From positions 1 to 64,000 of the forward strand of contig NZ_JAPDPI010000014.1 in NCBI RefSeq assembly GCF_026013615.1: a DNA stretch of 64,000 nucleotides. The letters are read 5' to 3'. Made by a program: the position numbers and the translations under genes. Below are positions 19,060-28,505 of this stretch, one piece after another (within the stretch, counting starts at the first letter, position 1; the number at the start of each line of letters is the position of its first letter). The DNA is from Plebeiibacterium marinum (GTDB lineage Bacteria; Bacteroidota; Bacteroidia; Bacteroidales; Marinilabiliaceae). The notes beneath the pieces are model-generated. The model was not told where the DNA came from, did not search any database, and was given only the letters and a program-made list of their open reading frames with translations.

Positions 19060-19182
19060 CTGTTAAAGAAATAAGCACCCGATAGTTTACTAGCCTATCG
19101 AAGCACCTCTCACCTCTGTACCGCCGTCTCTTCCTTTTTATAATCACCAGACGAGCTATACACGGTGGTTCATTGGGCATCT
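19060..19182 (-). mobile_element. Possible group II intron 3'-end relic
   Basis: On the minus strand the words AATGAACCACCGTGTATA, ...GGCGGTACAGAGGTGAGAGG and a hairpin CGATAG/CTATCG (19080-19100, 9-base loop) occur in the order expected for domains V and VI of bacterial group II introns. No reverse transcriptase is present and the domain V arms are interrupted. It lies between two broken genes. The call rests on resemblance only. Confidence 0.3.
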
Positions 19183-19185
19183 TAA

Positions 19186-19477
19186 AGAGCTTATTTTGAC
19201 AGAAACATATTTGAAACACTTGGCCTGAAATTTAAAGAAGGTTCGGACTTCCCTGAATCTGCGGCCGAATATTGTGTAGTAAACCAAACCTTTATAGAGG
19301 AACGGAATATTGAAAATCCATTTGACGATAAAATTGAGCTGGGAGGTAATACATATCGGATTTGCGGAATTGTGAATGACTTCCATTATCAATCCATGCA
19401 ATTAGAAATTTCTCCCTTTGTGGCTTTTCTTAATCCCAACCGAATTGCCTATTCCTTTATTCGCTTCAATGGTATTC
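19186..19477 (+). pseudogene. ABC transporter permease (MacB/FtsX) periplasmic-domain fragment
   Basis: One open frame reads RNIFETLGLKFKEGSDFPES, CVVNQTFIEERNIENPFDDK and YRICGIVNDFHYQSMQLEIS. These are typical steps of the MacB-like periplasmic core domain of FtsX permeases (the V-N-xxF, NPxxxxI and I-G-V-V-x-D-F-x-x-x-S-x motifs). A stop lies just upstream at 19183 and there is no start codon, transmembrane segment or C-terminal permease half, so this is an internal fragment about 95 residues long. Confidence 0.65.
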
Positions 19478-19485
19478 CTTCTAAA

Positions 19486-19512
19486 AAGGCTGCCCATAAC
19501 ATAGGCAGCCTT
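19486..19512 (-). terminator. Terminator after the GH32 gene
   Basis: Perfect 9-bp stem AAGGCTGCC (19486-19494) / GGCAGCCTT (19504-19512) with a 9-base loop, followed on the minus strand by T-rich sequence. It lies 46 bases past the GH32 stop. Confidence 0.8.
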
Positions 19513-19557
19513 CTTTTCTGTTGTAAAAAATTTTCTTATTAATTGATAACACCTTGA

Positions 19558-21201
19558 CTATTCCCAAATCGATTTCAGTTCATGCACCTCAAGCTCTTCG
19601 ATCCGGATTGAGCCCCAGTTTTCCTCAAACTCAAAACCGTTCTTGTTTTTGGCCCCTTCCAGTTGCGATATCAAACTAAACTTGCCGTTGTCGGCAAATA
19701 CCTCTACGCTTGTCCTGTCTACCAGTATCTCGTAATAAAACGTAAAGTTGTCGATCTGGTCGCCACCGTAAAACGCCCCGTTCAGGTTGTTCCAGTTCAT
19801 ATCGTAATGCACCAGCGGGTTGCCATTGTATTTAAACCTGAATTCTGTGCCGTCCAAAAGTTTTACCTTCATCTTTATGCGGAACACGTCCCCTCCCACT
19901 TCTTTCAGTTTGGCATTGGCATCTGCGGGGCTCAGGTTTTCCCACCGGTAACTTTTGTTGTGCAGTTTCTTAATCCCGGCAATAGGTTCTGAATACAGCC
20001 TTACCCCATCCCTTGTGGTGCGCAGGCTAAACTCGGTCGGGAACATCATCATGCCGTTGAATGGCATGCCATGCTGCTCAATCTGTCCCCAGCCTATCTG
20101 GATACGGCGCCCATCCTTTTGGGGGATGTTGTTGAACGTTTGTGCCGCATACATCTTGCCCCTGAAATAACGCAGCTTATCGGTCTCTGGTGTAAACCTT
20201 TTCCCATCGAACGAGCCCAGCATATAGGTACCCGAAGCACCATACAAAACCCATTTGGTATCCTCCGGGTTGCCGTCTACCGGAAGCTCAAAAAACTCTG
20301 GGCATTCCCAAAAGCCCAGAGTATGGCTCTGGAACTCCCAATCCTTCAAGTTGCCGGAGTTGTAAAAGGACATCCCCGTTTTCTCGAAAAGCACCATCAC
20401 CCATTTGCCTGATTCCCCGTGCCAGAACAGCTTTGGGTCGCGCAGGTTCCGGGTTCCCCATTTGGCCTTGGTGTCGATAACCGGGTTCCCCTCGTACTTG
20501 CTGAAGGTCCTGCCCCTGTCGTTGCTGTAGGCGATGCACTGCACTTCGGTATCGGGGCTGTCGGCCGTATAGGCTGCTACAATTACATCTTCCTTTCCCG
20601 TTCTAAAACCTGAGGTGTTTTGGTAGTCGACCACCGCGGTACCCGAAAACATCGTCCCGATCTTGTCGGGGTAAAGGGCGTCGGGGAGCTCTTTCCAGTG
20701 CAGCATGTCCTTGCTGACCGCATGGCCCCAGTGCATGTTTTCCCAGTTGCGCTCATAGGGGTTGTGCTGGTAAAAAAGGTGGTATTCGCCATCATAGTAT
20801 ACCATCCCGTTGGGGTCGTTGATCCAGCCACGGCGCGTTGAAAAGTGGAACTGGGGGCGATTGCTCTCTTTGTACAGGCTATCGGCACCATTTATTTCAT
20901 CCGACTGGTAAATCTGGTCCCAACCTTTTACTTTTTTAGGGTACTCCAGTTCGATGGTCTTCCCGATAAAGGCCGACACATCGGTAAACACCCAGTAATC
21001 AGGTTCCCCGTCGCTCAGGCGGACCACAAAGGAGCGGTCGTCTGTCCCCGGCAGCTTCAAATGCATCCGTTGCCTTTCCCGGGCATGTTCCACCGGGATG
21101 TTCAGGTACTGGTGGGTTACCACCAGCTCTTTCTTTACTTTTTGGGCAAAAACAGAGGTAATTGCCAACATTAACAATAACGTAATCTTACTCTTCTTCA
21201 T
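19558..21201 (-). CDS. GH32 fructan hydrolase (levanase/inulinase/invertase type)
   Basis: About 547 residues from the ATG at 21201; the frame extends to a TTG at 21222, but the ATG gives the better signal peptide (SVFAQ). After an N-terminal beta domain (about 25-110) the five-bladed propeller shows the GH32 triad: nucleophile Asp129 in WINDPNG, Asp255 in RDPK and acid/base Glu299 in ECPEFF. A C-terminal beta-sandwich ends with VDRTSVEVFADNGKFS. It cleaves beta-fructosides; exo or endo action and linkage cannot be told. It is the last gene of the sigma-FecR-SusC-SusD cluster. Base composition is markedly more G+C-rich than the neighbours (35 of 60 in the sample 20461-20520, against 20 of 60 at 24001-24060). 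Confidence 0.94.
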   Translation of the reverse strand: MKKSKITLLLMLAITSVFAQKVKKELVVTHQYLNIPVEHARERQRMHLKLPGTDDRSFVVRLSDGEPDYWVFTDVSAFIGKTIELEYPKKVKGWDQIYQSDEINGADSLYKESNRPQFHFSTRRGWINDPNGMVYYDGEYHLFYQHNPYERNWENMHWGHAVSKDMLHWKELPDALYPDKIGTMFSGTAVVDYQNTSGFRTGKEDVIVAAYTADSPDTEVQCIAYSNDRGRTFSKYEGNPVIDTKAKWGTRNLRDPKLFWHGESGKWVMVLFEKTGMSFYNSGNLKDWEFQSHTLGFWECPEFFELPVDGNPEDTKWVLYGASGTYMLGSFDGKRFTPETDKLRYFRGKMYAAQTFNNIPQKDGRRIQIGWGQIEQHGMPFNGMMMFPTEFSLRTTRDGVRLYSEPIAGIKKLHNKSYRWENLSPADANAKLKEVGGDVFRIKMKVKLLDGTEFRFKYNGNPLVHYDMNWNNLNGAFYGGDQIDNFTFYYEILVDRTSVEVFADNGKFSLISQLEGAKNKNGFEFEENWGSIRIEELEVHELKSIWE

Positions 21202-21231
21202 TTTCAGTTTCTTTATACTCAATCTTTAAAT

Positions 21232-21269
21232 AGTGCCTGTCCGAAAAATCTCATTTCGATTCAGGCACT
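21232..21269 (-). promoter_or_regulatory. Stem-loop just upstream of GH32
   Basis: AGTGCCTG (21232-21239) pairs with CAGGCACT (21262-21269), with an inner GAAA/TTTC stem, about 30 bases before the GH32 start. It could act as a leader structure or attenuator for the last gene of the operon. Confidence 0.5.
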
Positions 21270-21546
21270 TGAGAAGAACCTTAGTCTTCATGCTAACGCT
21301 ATATAATTCTTCTGCATACTAACCTTACTTTGCTTATTCTATTCATCAGGAAATCATTCAAAGGCCACAGACCGATTAAACGTTTAAACATTTTAAGCTT
21401 CGAATAATACTACCCCACTTACTGGTAATACACCCTGATCCGGATATTTACTCACTACTATTTGTACTCTTAACATTAGTAACAAAAAAATATCTTCTAA
21501 AAATCTAAAGCTCTTTTATAATCGCCTTTTGGAATACAATTAAAAA

Positions 21547-21586
21547 GGCTGTCTGAAAAATAAATACTATTTAAATTCAGACAGCC
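21547..21586 (-). terminator. Strong hairpin after susD of the fructan locus
   Basis: Perfect 11-bp stem GGCTGTCTGAA (21547-21557) / TTCAGACAGCC (21576-21586) with a T run on the minus strand (AAAAA at 21542-21546 on plus). It lies 35 bases past the susD stop, so GH32 expression must read through it or start from its own promoter in the 21270-21545 gap, where no other gene is seen. Confidence 0.75.
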
Positions 21587-21621
21587 CTAAACCTCAATGA
21601 ACAAAAATTCTATGTCTCTTT

Positions 21622-23646
21622 CTATTCAATTTTATCTTCATCTGCGACAGCATCTTCCCAATTTTCCCATTTTGGAACAGAAGGGTCATAACCGTCATAT
21701 CCAAAATTTTGACTAAGTACCCCTTTATTATTTGCAGTAATTGCTGATTGAGGTATTGGCCAATATAAATTACGCTTATCCATCATAAAGTTAAACGTTG
21801 CAGGTGCAACACTTATAGGTCCATTATTATAAAAATTATAATTAATAACGCGCTGATACCAATAACTACCTCCAGCCCTATCGGTTCCTGTTTGTTTATC
21901 AAAATTATCCAGACTATAAGTTTTACCCCACTCATCAGGCTTACCACTACGTGCCAAACAAAGAGATATACGGCTCAACTCAACATTACGCCATTCCTCC
22001 AGGTACAGTTCGCGGGCTCTTTCATTTACAATATCCCCAATTGTAACACTACCTTCATAAAATTCAGATGCTTGTGCCCTCTGTCTTAAAATATTTAGAT
22101 CATCTTTAATAGTAAGGTCATTTTCATTTTGGTAATATTTTGCTTCTGCTCTTAACAAATACGCTTCGGCAAGTCTATAAAGATACCAGGATGCATCATC
22201 ACCACTATTAATTGCCCCTCTAAAATTATTGGAATTCATATCTGCCTCACTTACCCTATCTTCAGTATATAATTTATAATGAGGATAGTCAAACCAATAG
22301 CGAAGCGTATCAGCACATAGTAAATTGCCATTATTCGGATCATACATCATAATATTTTGGCCATAATAGGATGATGATGGGTCATTATACTTCATATTAG
22401 TCATTAACCACCAGTTGCCAACTTCACTGTTGTGCCTCAAGTCCTGAGTATCTTCCGTTCCATCTCCGTTAATATCCCATAATCCGTGAGTAGACCAATA
22501 AGAAGGTCGATGGGTAGTGACACCACGGCCAATAGCTCTGGCATAATCATATTGCGGATTATAATCAGGATGGTTACGCGAATAATTATTGATTCTTTTA
22601 CCATCAGGTGATAAGAAGTTATTTCTGGACGCCCAGAAAGGACCAAAGATACGCAAAGTAGGAAATCTTAAAAATGACTCATTACTCGAACCACTGTTTG
22701 CCATTCCCATTATAACCTCAGTATTTGCTCCGATAAGTTTGTTTTCCGGACGATGTAAATCCCAGATAACATTGCGCGTAATTGGCAAAGTTTGAGGTTC
22801 TCCTCCATCATTAAAAGTTCCAAATGGTTCTGTCATCAAGGAATATCCTGATTCATTAATTAAGATATCGGTTTGTGATTGTGCTTTAGCATATTCTCCA
22901 ATTGCCAAATAACACTTAGCCAGAAGCATTCTACAAGCACCTTTGTTCACCATGCCTACCAACTCCATATCCTTTTGCTCAGGAACCCATTGCACGGCAA
23001 ACTCCATATCCTTAGTAATCATTTCCAAAATTGCGTCCCTTTTTGTACTTCTGTAGTTTTGTTTAGGAACCTCTAAAATTTTTGTAATAAGTGGAACGTC
23101 ACCAAATTGATTTACCAATGCCATATAACGAAATGCTCTATGAAAATAAGCTCTTCCTTTATAAGCATTTTTTGTATCCTCATCCAGACTTTCCACCTTG
23201 TCTACAAACTGAATAATTGTATTTGCATATTTGATTCCGTTATATGTTTCATCCCAGAAATAAAGAATACTGTTTGGAAATTCGTTTGTAAACAATCCAC
23301 TGTTGGGAGTAAGCAAGTGAGCATAATCATCAATCCCTTCTCTCTTTTTATCGGTACACCCGGCTACCATCAGGTCCGAAAAATTATACTCTGTACCGAT
23401 ATAAGGAACTTCTTCTCTTCCTCCATCTGCGGTAAAGTATATCCTTAGGTGCCTGTCACAAATAGCTAATGCTGATAATAAACCCGACTCTGTACTAAAC
23501 GTTGCTGTAGGTTCATAAAACGACAGTGGATCTGGTTCCAAAAACTCTTCAGAACAACTGTTCATCATCATTACATTGCCAATAATCATTATCAGTACAG
23601 GTACTGATAACATACTACGCTTTATTTTTTGATATATATATTTCAT
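21622..23646 (-). CDS. SusD/RagB family surface lipoprotein (fructan locus)
   Basis: About 674 residues from the ATG at 23646, 12 bases after the susC stop; the frame also opens at a TTG at 23658. The lipobox is MNSC. SusD features include YKGRAYFHRAFRYMALVNQF followed by GDVPL, a TPR region, and NERARELYLEEWRNVELSRIS near the C-terminus. At this length it belongs to the larger SusD-like proteins. It pairs with the STN-type SusC immediately upstream and probably captures fructo-oligosaccharides, an inference from the GH32 downstream. Confidence 0.93.
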   Translation of the reverse strand: MKYIYQKIKRSMLSVPVLIMIIGNVMMMNSCSEEFLEPDPLSFYEPTATFSTESGLLSALAICDRHLRIYFTADGGREEVPYIGTEYNFSDLMVAGCTDKKREGIDDYAHLLTPNSGLFTNEFPNSILYFWDETYNGIKYANTIIQFVDKVESLDEDTKNAYKGRAYFHRAFRYMALVNQFGDVPLITKILEVPKQNYRSTKRDAILEMITKDMEFAVQWVPEQKDMELVGMVNKGACRMLLAKCYLAIGEYAKAQSQTDILINESGYSLMTEPFGTFNDGGEPQTLPITRNVIWDLHRPENKLIGANTEVIMGMANSGSSNESFLRFPTLRIFGPFWASRNNFLSPDGKRINNYSRNHPDYNPQYDYARAIGRGVTTHRPSYWSTHGLWDINGDGTEDTQDLRHNSEVGNWWLMTNMKYNDPSSSYYGQNIMMYDPNNGNLLCADTLRYWFDYPHYKLYTEDRVSEADMNSNNFRGAINSGDDASWYLYRLAEAYLLRAEAKYYQNENDLTIKDDLNILRQRAQASEFYEGSVTIGDIVNERARELYLEEWRNVELSRISLCLARSGKPDEWGKTYSLDNFDKQTGTDRAGGSYWYQRVINYNFYNNGPISVAPATFNFMMDKRNLYWPIPQSAITANNKGVLSQNFGYDGYDPSVPKWENWEDAVADEDKIE

Positions 23647-23658
23647 ACCTGTATTCAA

Positions 23659-26600
23659 TTAAAAAGTCATGTTAAGTCCTAAAGTATATATACGAGTGGC
23701 TAAGCCTCCTGTTTCCGGATCTCCATATTCCCACTCTTTATTCCAAACCGCTACATTTCGTACCGTTCCATATACCTTTAATTTTTTCACATCAAATCTT
23801 TCTGTCCATCTTGCAGGGATGGTATAGCCAAGTGAAATATTTTCAAGCCTGATAAACGAACGGTCGTAAAGTTTTCCCGGAGCAGTAGCGCCAACTGGTC
23901 CCACAGCTTCAATTCTGCCATATTCATTGGTTGGATTATCAATAGTCCAGTAATCTTTCTTGAAAACGTTTCTGCCAAACGAAACTACACCTCCCAAGTC
24001 ATCATTATTCAGGTATTCCCATGACAAGCTTTTATGTCCCATATAGGAGTAGATGTTAAACGAGAAGCTAAGCGATTTCCAGAACAGAAAATCATTACGT
24101 AACGACCAGTGAATCGGAGGAGACGTTTGTCCTAAAAATTCTTTGTCCTTATCATTATACACCGGAGTAGTGCTTCCATCCTCATTAACAATATCGTCGG
24201 CAGTATAATTATTTGCCACTTTTGGATCCCCTGGACGCTGTCCGTAACGTGCAGCTTCCTCAACCTCATCTACCTGCCAAATACCTGTAACACGATAATT
24301 CCATATTTCACTAACAGCCTTACCAATAAACCAGCCATTGCTAATATCATCCATCTCCTTCGATCCAATAACATTTCCGGCATTATCGAGCACATCTTCG
24401 TTTTCGTAATACAGGTGCTTGATTTCGTTCTTGTTATAGGAGAAACCAAAAGTAGTATTCCACTCCCACTGGTCATTCTTTACATTTTGTGTGTTCAACG
24501 AAATCTCAATCCCCTTGTTTTCTACCTGTCCCAGGTTTGTTGTAATTGAAGAAAAACCTGTGAAAGTTGGCAAACGCTGATTCATGATCATATCACGCGT
24601 GCTCATATTATAATACTCCAAAGAACCTGTGATTTTATTATCAAGAAAGCCAAAATCAAGACCAATATTCATTGACTCGGTTTTTTCCCATTCCAAATTT
24701 GGGTTTGCCATCCGCTGTACCATCAGGTAACGATACTGATCCAGTTGACCTGAGGCGTTAATGTAACCCTGAGTCTTTCCTCCACCTTCATAAAGGTTAG
24801 CTAATGATACATATGGATCACGAAGTGAACGGTTTCCGTTTTTACCGTACGATAGTCGAAGTTTACCCATACTCATAGGCTCCCAGTTAAAAAAGTTCTC
24901 ATCAGTAAAAGACCATGCTAAAGCCACAGATGGAAACGTTGCATAAGGATTGGAAGCACCAAAAGCTGAATATCCATCACGACGGATCGAAGCTGTTAAC
25001 ATATAACGGTTATTATAGGAATAAAATAACCTGGCCAACAATGCATCTGCCGATTGGTGAGTATCAGTTGTTGAAAATGAACTTTCTTCCTTGGTTCCGT
25101 TTTGGGTATTATGAAACCCAAGAGCATCAGAAGGCTGGATATTTCGAGAGTTTATAACATCGCTCCAATACTTTCTATCTTCAGCTTCCTGAACCAAAGT
25201 AACATTTACATGGTGCAAATCATCAAAGGTATAATCCCAGGTAACGGTATTGTTAAGCGACCAATCGAAATTTTTTGATTGCTGACGGTTTACACCTCTG
25301 GATGCAGGATTGGAACCTGGCAAATCTGCTGACATAAAATAACGGTCATAAAACCATTGAAGACGAGGAGATGCATTAAACGAATAAGTAATGTTCAATG
25401 GTAATTTCACTTTAGCAGTAAGGATTGTATTTAATACGGTATATCCTTTTTCAAGTTCTAAATACTGCTTGTCAAAGTCATAATTATATCCCCTTTGGCT
25501 GGCACCTATTCCCATTGGATACTGTACGGGATTACCCTCCTCATCAGCATAGTCAGAAAACGGACTATTCTTTAATTGTTCATCTATGTTTTCTGAAATG
25601 TTACCATCGCTACGGTTTTGGAAGTTAACATTTGCACCAACTTCAAACCAGTCCGTTACTTTGGCATTAATTTTCATATTACTTCGAACGGCATTGTAAT
25701 CGTCTCCTAACTGAACCCCTTCATTTTTAAGGTATCCCATGGAGAAGTAATAATTTACTTTATCACCTGCGCCACTAATACTGGCATTATAATCCTGATT
25801 AAAGCCCAAACGAAAGCTGTGATCGTACCAATCAAAGGTTTTTCCCTGAAGGAAATTATCATAAGTTGTAAAGTCTAAGCCAAGGCGCTTTGCCCATATG
25901 CTCATATCTGACTCACCTTCCTGATTCGTAGTGTAGTTTCTCCAATTTTCGAGTGATACACCTGAAGGCAACTTATTGGGATTACTAAAATATCCATTGC
26001 CATAATCTCCTCGTTGATACGCTTCATAGGCACCCGTTTCAGAGTTTACTGCATAGGTTTCTCTTGTTTCATAAAAATCCTGACGGTGTTGCAGGTATCC
26101 TTCCGGTCCAAACACTTTGCGATACGCACTTTTTTGTGAAAACCCAACATTGGTGGTAAAATTGACCTGTGGTTTACCATGTTTACCCTTTTTTGTGGTA
26201 ATGATTACTACTCCATTGGCCGCCTTGGCTCCATAAACAGCTGCCGCCGAAGCATCTTTCAACACATCTATCTGACCAATATCATCAGGGTTTATTTCGG
26301 ATAGTTCACCATAAAATATCATTCCATCCAATACAATTAAAGGGTTATTGTGCCCCCCATCTGTATACACTGAGCGCTGACCCCGAATTTCCATTGAACC
26401 ACCGCCTTTGGCTGATGCATCCATTCCTACACGGAGCCCTGGAGTACCACGCAAAATATCCTGAACTGTTTTAGGATTTTCTTCCGCTATTTTATCGGGA
26501 CGAATTTGTGTGATTGAGCCGGTCAAATCTTTTTTCCTCATGGTTCCATAACCAACAGCCACAATCTCATCAAGACCAATGGATTCCCCTTCCATTATAA

Positions 26601-27198
26601 CTGTTAAAGTGGATTGATTTCCCAAAATTATTTCCTGGGTCTTCATCCCTATAAAAGAAAAAACAAGTATTCCGTCGCCGGCAATTCCTTCAAGGAAAAA
26701 ATCACCATTGATATCGGTTATCGTACCTATTGTAGTATCTTTTAGCCTGATAGATACACCAGGAATAGGCTCACCGTTTGTATCTGTTACCTTTCCTGTT
26801 ACTTTTTGTTGAAGTACAGTGCCTGCACTTCCCTCGGCCGGAGAAAGCACGATCAGGTCATTATCCAGGATTTTATATTTAATACCTTCTTTATCAAACA
26901 TTATCGACAATATTTCTTCCACTGTGTTGTTGTCGGAAAAAATACTGACCCTTCTCTCCACGTCCAATTGTTCCCTTTGGTAAAAGAAACGGTAATTACT
27001 GTTGCTCTCTATTTCACGGAGAACATCCAAAACCTGCTTTTCTTTCATTTCGAATGAAAAGCGGGTAGTTTGCGAATAACTGTTTGCTGATATTTGCAAA
27101 AAACAAATAAACAACCCAATAAATGTCAACTTCATTTTAAATAATAAGTTTTGACAAGATCCAATATCATTGAATCCAAACAATAAATTTTTTTTCAT
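23659..27198 (-). CDS. SusC/RagA porin with N-terminal STN signalling domain
   Basis: 1179 residues. After a long leader (the first 21 residues precede the hydrophobic MKLTFIGLFICFLQISA; an alternative ATG lies at 27135) comes an STN domain (about 45-115; FSFEMKEKQVLDVLREIES), which contacts a FecR anti-sigma factor across the periplasm. Next are a CarboxypepD_reg domain (about 130-205), the SusC signature GLDEVVAVGYGTM, the plug (IDVLKDASAAAVYGAKAANG) and the barrel, ending YTLGLNMTF. The fecR and sigma genes directly upstream make this a substrate-sensing importer that switches on its own operon. Substrate inferred as fructan from GH32. Confidence 0.95.
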   Translation of the reverse strand: MKKNLLFGFNDIGSCQNLLFKMKLTFIGLFICFLQISANSYSQTTRFSFEMKEKQVLDVLREIESNSNYRFFYQREQLDVERRVSIFSDNNTVEEILSIMFDKEGIKYKILDNDLIVLSPAEGSAGTVLQQKVTGKVTDTNGEPIPGVSIRLKDTTIGTITDINGDFFLEGIAGDGILVFSFIGMKTQEIILGNQSTLTVIMEGESIGLDEIVAVGYGTMRKKDLTGSITQIRPDKIAEENPKTVQDILRGTPGLRVGMDASAKGGGSMEIRGQRSVYTDGGHNNPLIVLDGMIFYGELSEINPDDIGQIDVLKDASAAAVYGAKAANGVVIITTKKGKHGKPQVNFTTNVGFSQKSAYRKVFGPEGYLQHRQDFYETRETYAVNSETGAYEAYQRGDYGNGYFSNPNKLPSGVSLENWRNYTTNQEGESDMSIWAKRLGLDFTTYDNFLQGKTFDWYDHSFRLGFNQDYNASISGAGDKVNYYFSMGYLKNEGVQLGDDYNAVRSNMKINAKVTDWFEVGANVNFQNRSDGNISENIDEQLKNSPFSDYADEEGNPVQYPMGIGASQRGYNYDFDKQYLELEKGYTVLNTILTAKVKLPLNITYSFNASPRLQWFYDRYFMSADLPGSNPASRGVNRQQSKNFDWSLNNTVTWDYTFDDLHHVNVTLVQEAEDRKYWSDVINSRNIQPSDALGFHNTQNGTKEESSFSTTDTHQSADALLARLFYSYNNRYMLTASIRRDGYSAFGASNPYATFPSVALAWSFTDENFFNWEPMSMGKLRLSYGKNGNRSLRDPYVSLANLYEGGGKTQGYINASGQLDQYRYLMVQRMANPNLEWEKTESMNIGLDFGFLDNKITGSLEYYNMSTRDMIMNQRLPTFTGFSSITTNLGQVENKGIEISLNTQNVKNDQWEWNTTFGFSYNKNEIKHLYYENEDVLDNAGNVIGSKEMDDISNGWFIGKAVSEIWNYRVTGIWQVDEVEEAARYGQRPGDPKVANNYTADDIVNEDGSTTPVYNDKDKEFLGQTSPPIHWSLRNDFLFWKSLSFSFNIYSYMGHKSLSWEYLNNDDLGGVVSFGRNVFKKDYWTIDNPTNEYGRIEAVGPVGATAPGKLYDRSFIRLENISLGYTIPARWTERFDVKKLKVYGTVRNVAVWNKEWEYGDPETGGLATRIYTLGLNMTF

Positions 27199-27265
27199 AA
27201 ATTTACGCTGTTAAAATGTTTGTACTATTGGTGCCATGCACCTTTGGTTTATAAACTAAATTTCA

Positions 27266-27293
27266 ACGGTAGGATATGGCGGTATCTTACCGT
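27266..27293 (-). promoter_or_regulatory. Hairpin between fecR and susC
   Basis: ACGGTA-g-GATA (27266-27276) pairs with TATC-t-TACCGT (27283-27293). A run of T follows on the plus strand, i.e. a run of A precedes the stem in the transcript of the operon, so it is not a canonical terminator in the operon direction. It marks the boundary between the regulator pair and the sigma-dependent susC promoter. Confidence 0.45.
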
Positions 27294-27334
27294 TTTTTTT
27301 TCTTACATAGGCAATTATCTTTTATTATGGTTAA

Positions 27335-28342
27335 CTAATTCCTTTTAATATGTATCTCCTGGTCTTTCACTTCAAATTCAATGGGGAGCGTTTCTTTTAA
27401 TATGTCCATTACTTCTTTGATGGTTTCATTCCTGAAAATACCATCATAATGCAAGCCCAGTAATGATTGATCATCGATATAAATATCCACTCCATACTTC
27501 CGTTCCAGCAAAACAATAAGCTCTTGTAACGACATGTCGACAAAAATCAGCTTGTTTTCTTTCCAGGCACTATACCTTTCTGTTTCCACCTTTTTTATCC
27601 TGATACTATTGTCTGCCTTATTAAAAACCAATTGTTCACCAGGCTCTAAAACCTGCGGTTCTTTTAACCTGAATTTTCCACCGGAAGTAATCTTAACTAA
27701 GCCTTCTTCCAGGGTGGTTGACACGAGGTTGTCGTCGGCATAGGCTTTTACATTGAATTCGGTTCCCAGCACATTCACATCATAAAAAGGGGTATGTACC
27801 ACAAATTTCCTTTTTTGATCCTTTTCTACATCAAACCAGGCTTCCCCCTGGAGATACACTTCCCTGATGCCCCGCTGGTTATAACTGTATTTTAAAACTG
27901 ACCCCCCATTTAAATAAACAATCGTACTGTCGGGCAATACCATTTGCGATATGGATCCTTTGGGCGACATGGTAGTATAGTATACCGGATCCTGGTTAAA
28001 ATAATGTATTGATAAAACACCTATAAATACCCCCACAATCAATACGGCTGCAATACGGGAAAAACCGATTATTAATTTTTTTGTTCTTGAAGCTTTTTTA
28101 CTATTTCCCCTCAAATTAATCTGGTGGTGGATCGAGTCCAGTATTTCGTTTAGTTCATGTTTCTTGGCCACACTCCCAAGCGCAACTTTTTCACTATTCC
28201 ATAAGTTAAAAAGCTCATTTCGAATAGTCAGGTTGTTGCCAGGCTCTTCAAATAATCCAATTGCCTGCTCCATGCCTGCTTCATCAGAGGTACCTATGGC
28301 GTAGTCTGTAATTATTTTTGATATATCTTGTTCTTTCTTCAT
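27335..28342 (-). CDS. FecR family anti-sigma factor
   Basis: 335 residues. The cytoplasmic anti-sigma part (1-85) precedes one transmembrane helix (about 90-112; IGFSRIAAVLIVGVFIGVLS). The periplasmic FecR domain follows (about 130-230; LPDSTIVYLNGGSVLKYS, GEAWFDVEKD, VLGTEFNVKAY). A C-terminal DUF4974-type segment (LIFVDMSLQELIVLLERKYG) would contact the STN domain of the SusC. It lies between the sigma gene and susC and should hold the sigma factor inactive until the porin is loaded. Confidence 0.95.
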   Translation of the reverse strand: MKKEQDISKIITDYAIGTSDEAGMEQAIGLFEEPGNNLTIRNELFNLWNSEKVALGSVAKKHELNEILDSIHHQINLRGNSKKASRTKKLIIGFSRIAAVLIVGVFIGVLSIHYFNQDPVYYTTMSPKGSISQMVLPDSTIVYLNGGSVLKYSYNQRGIREVYLQGEAWFDVEKDQKRKFVVHTPFYDVNVLGTEFNVKAYADDNLVSTTLEEGLVKITSGGKFRLKEPQVLEPGEQLVFNKADNSIRIKKVETERYSAWKENKLIFVDMSLQELIVLLERKYGVDIYIDDQSLLGLHYDGIFRNETIKEVMDILKETLPIEFEVKDQEIHIKRN

Positions 28343-28505
28343 TATCTATAATGTAATAATAATCCACCAAACTTGTACTAGTATAAAGAAACAAGTTTGC
28401 TGTACTATAAGTTGATAGCAAAAAAAGATTTAACCTTACAAGCACTCCACTTTTTGCTATACTCTATAACTAATACGGAGACTTGGTGGTTACCCCCCAA
28501 AAGAA

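Noticed and set aside
18995-19401. Small minus-strand proteins across the fic-GH32 gap
   Set aside because: The plus strand carries clear fragments of GNAT and FtsX proteins there, so these are antisense shadows.
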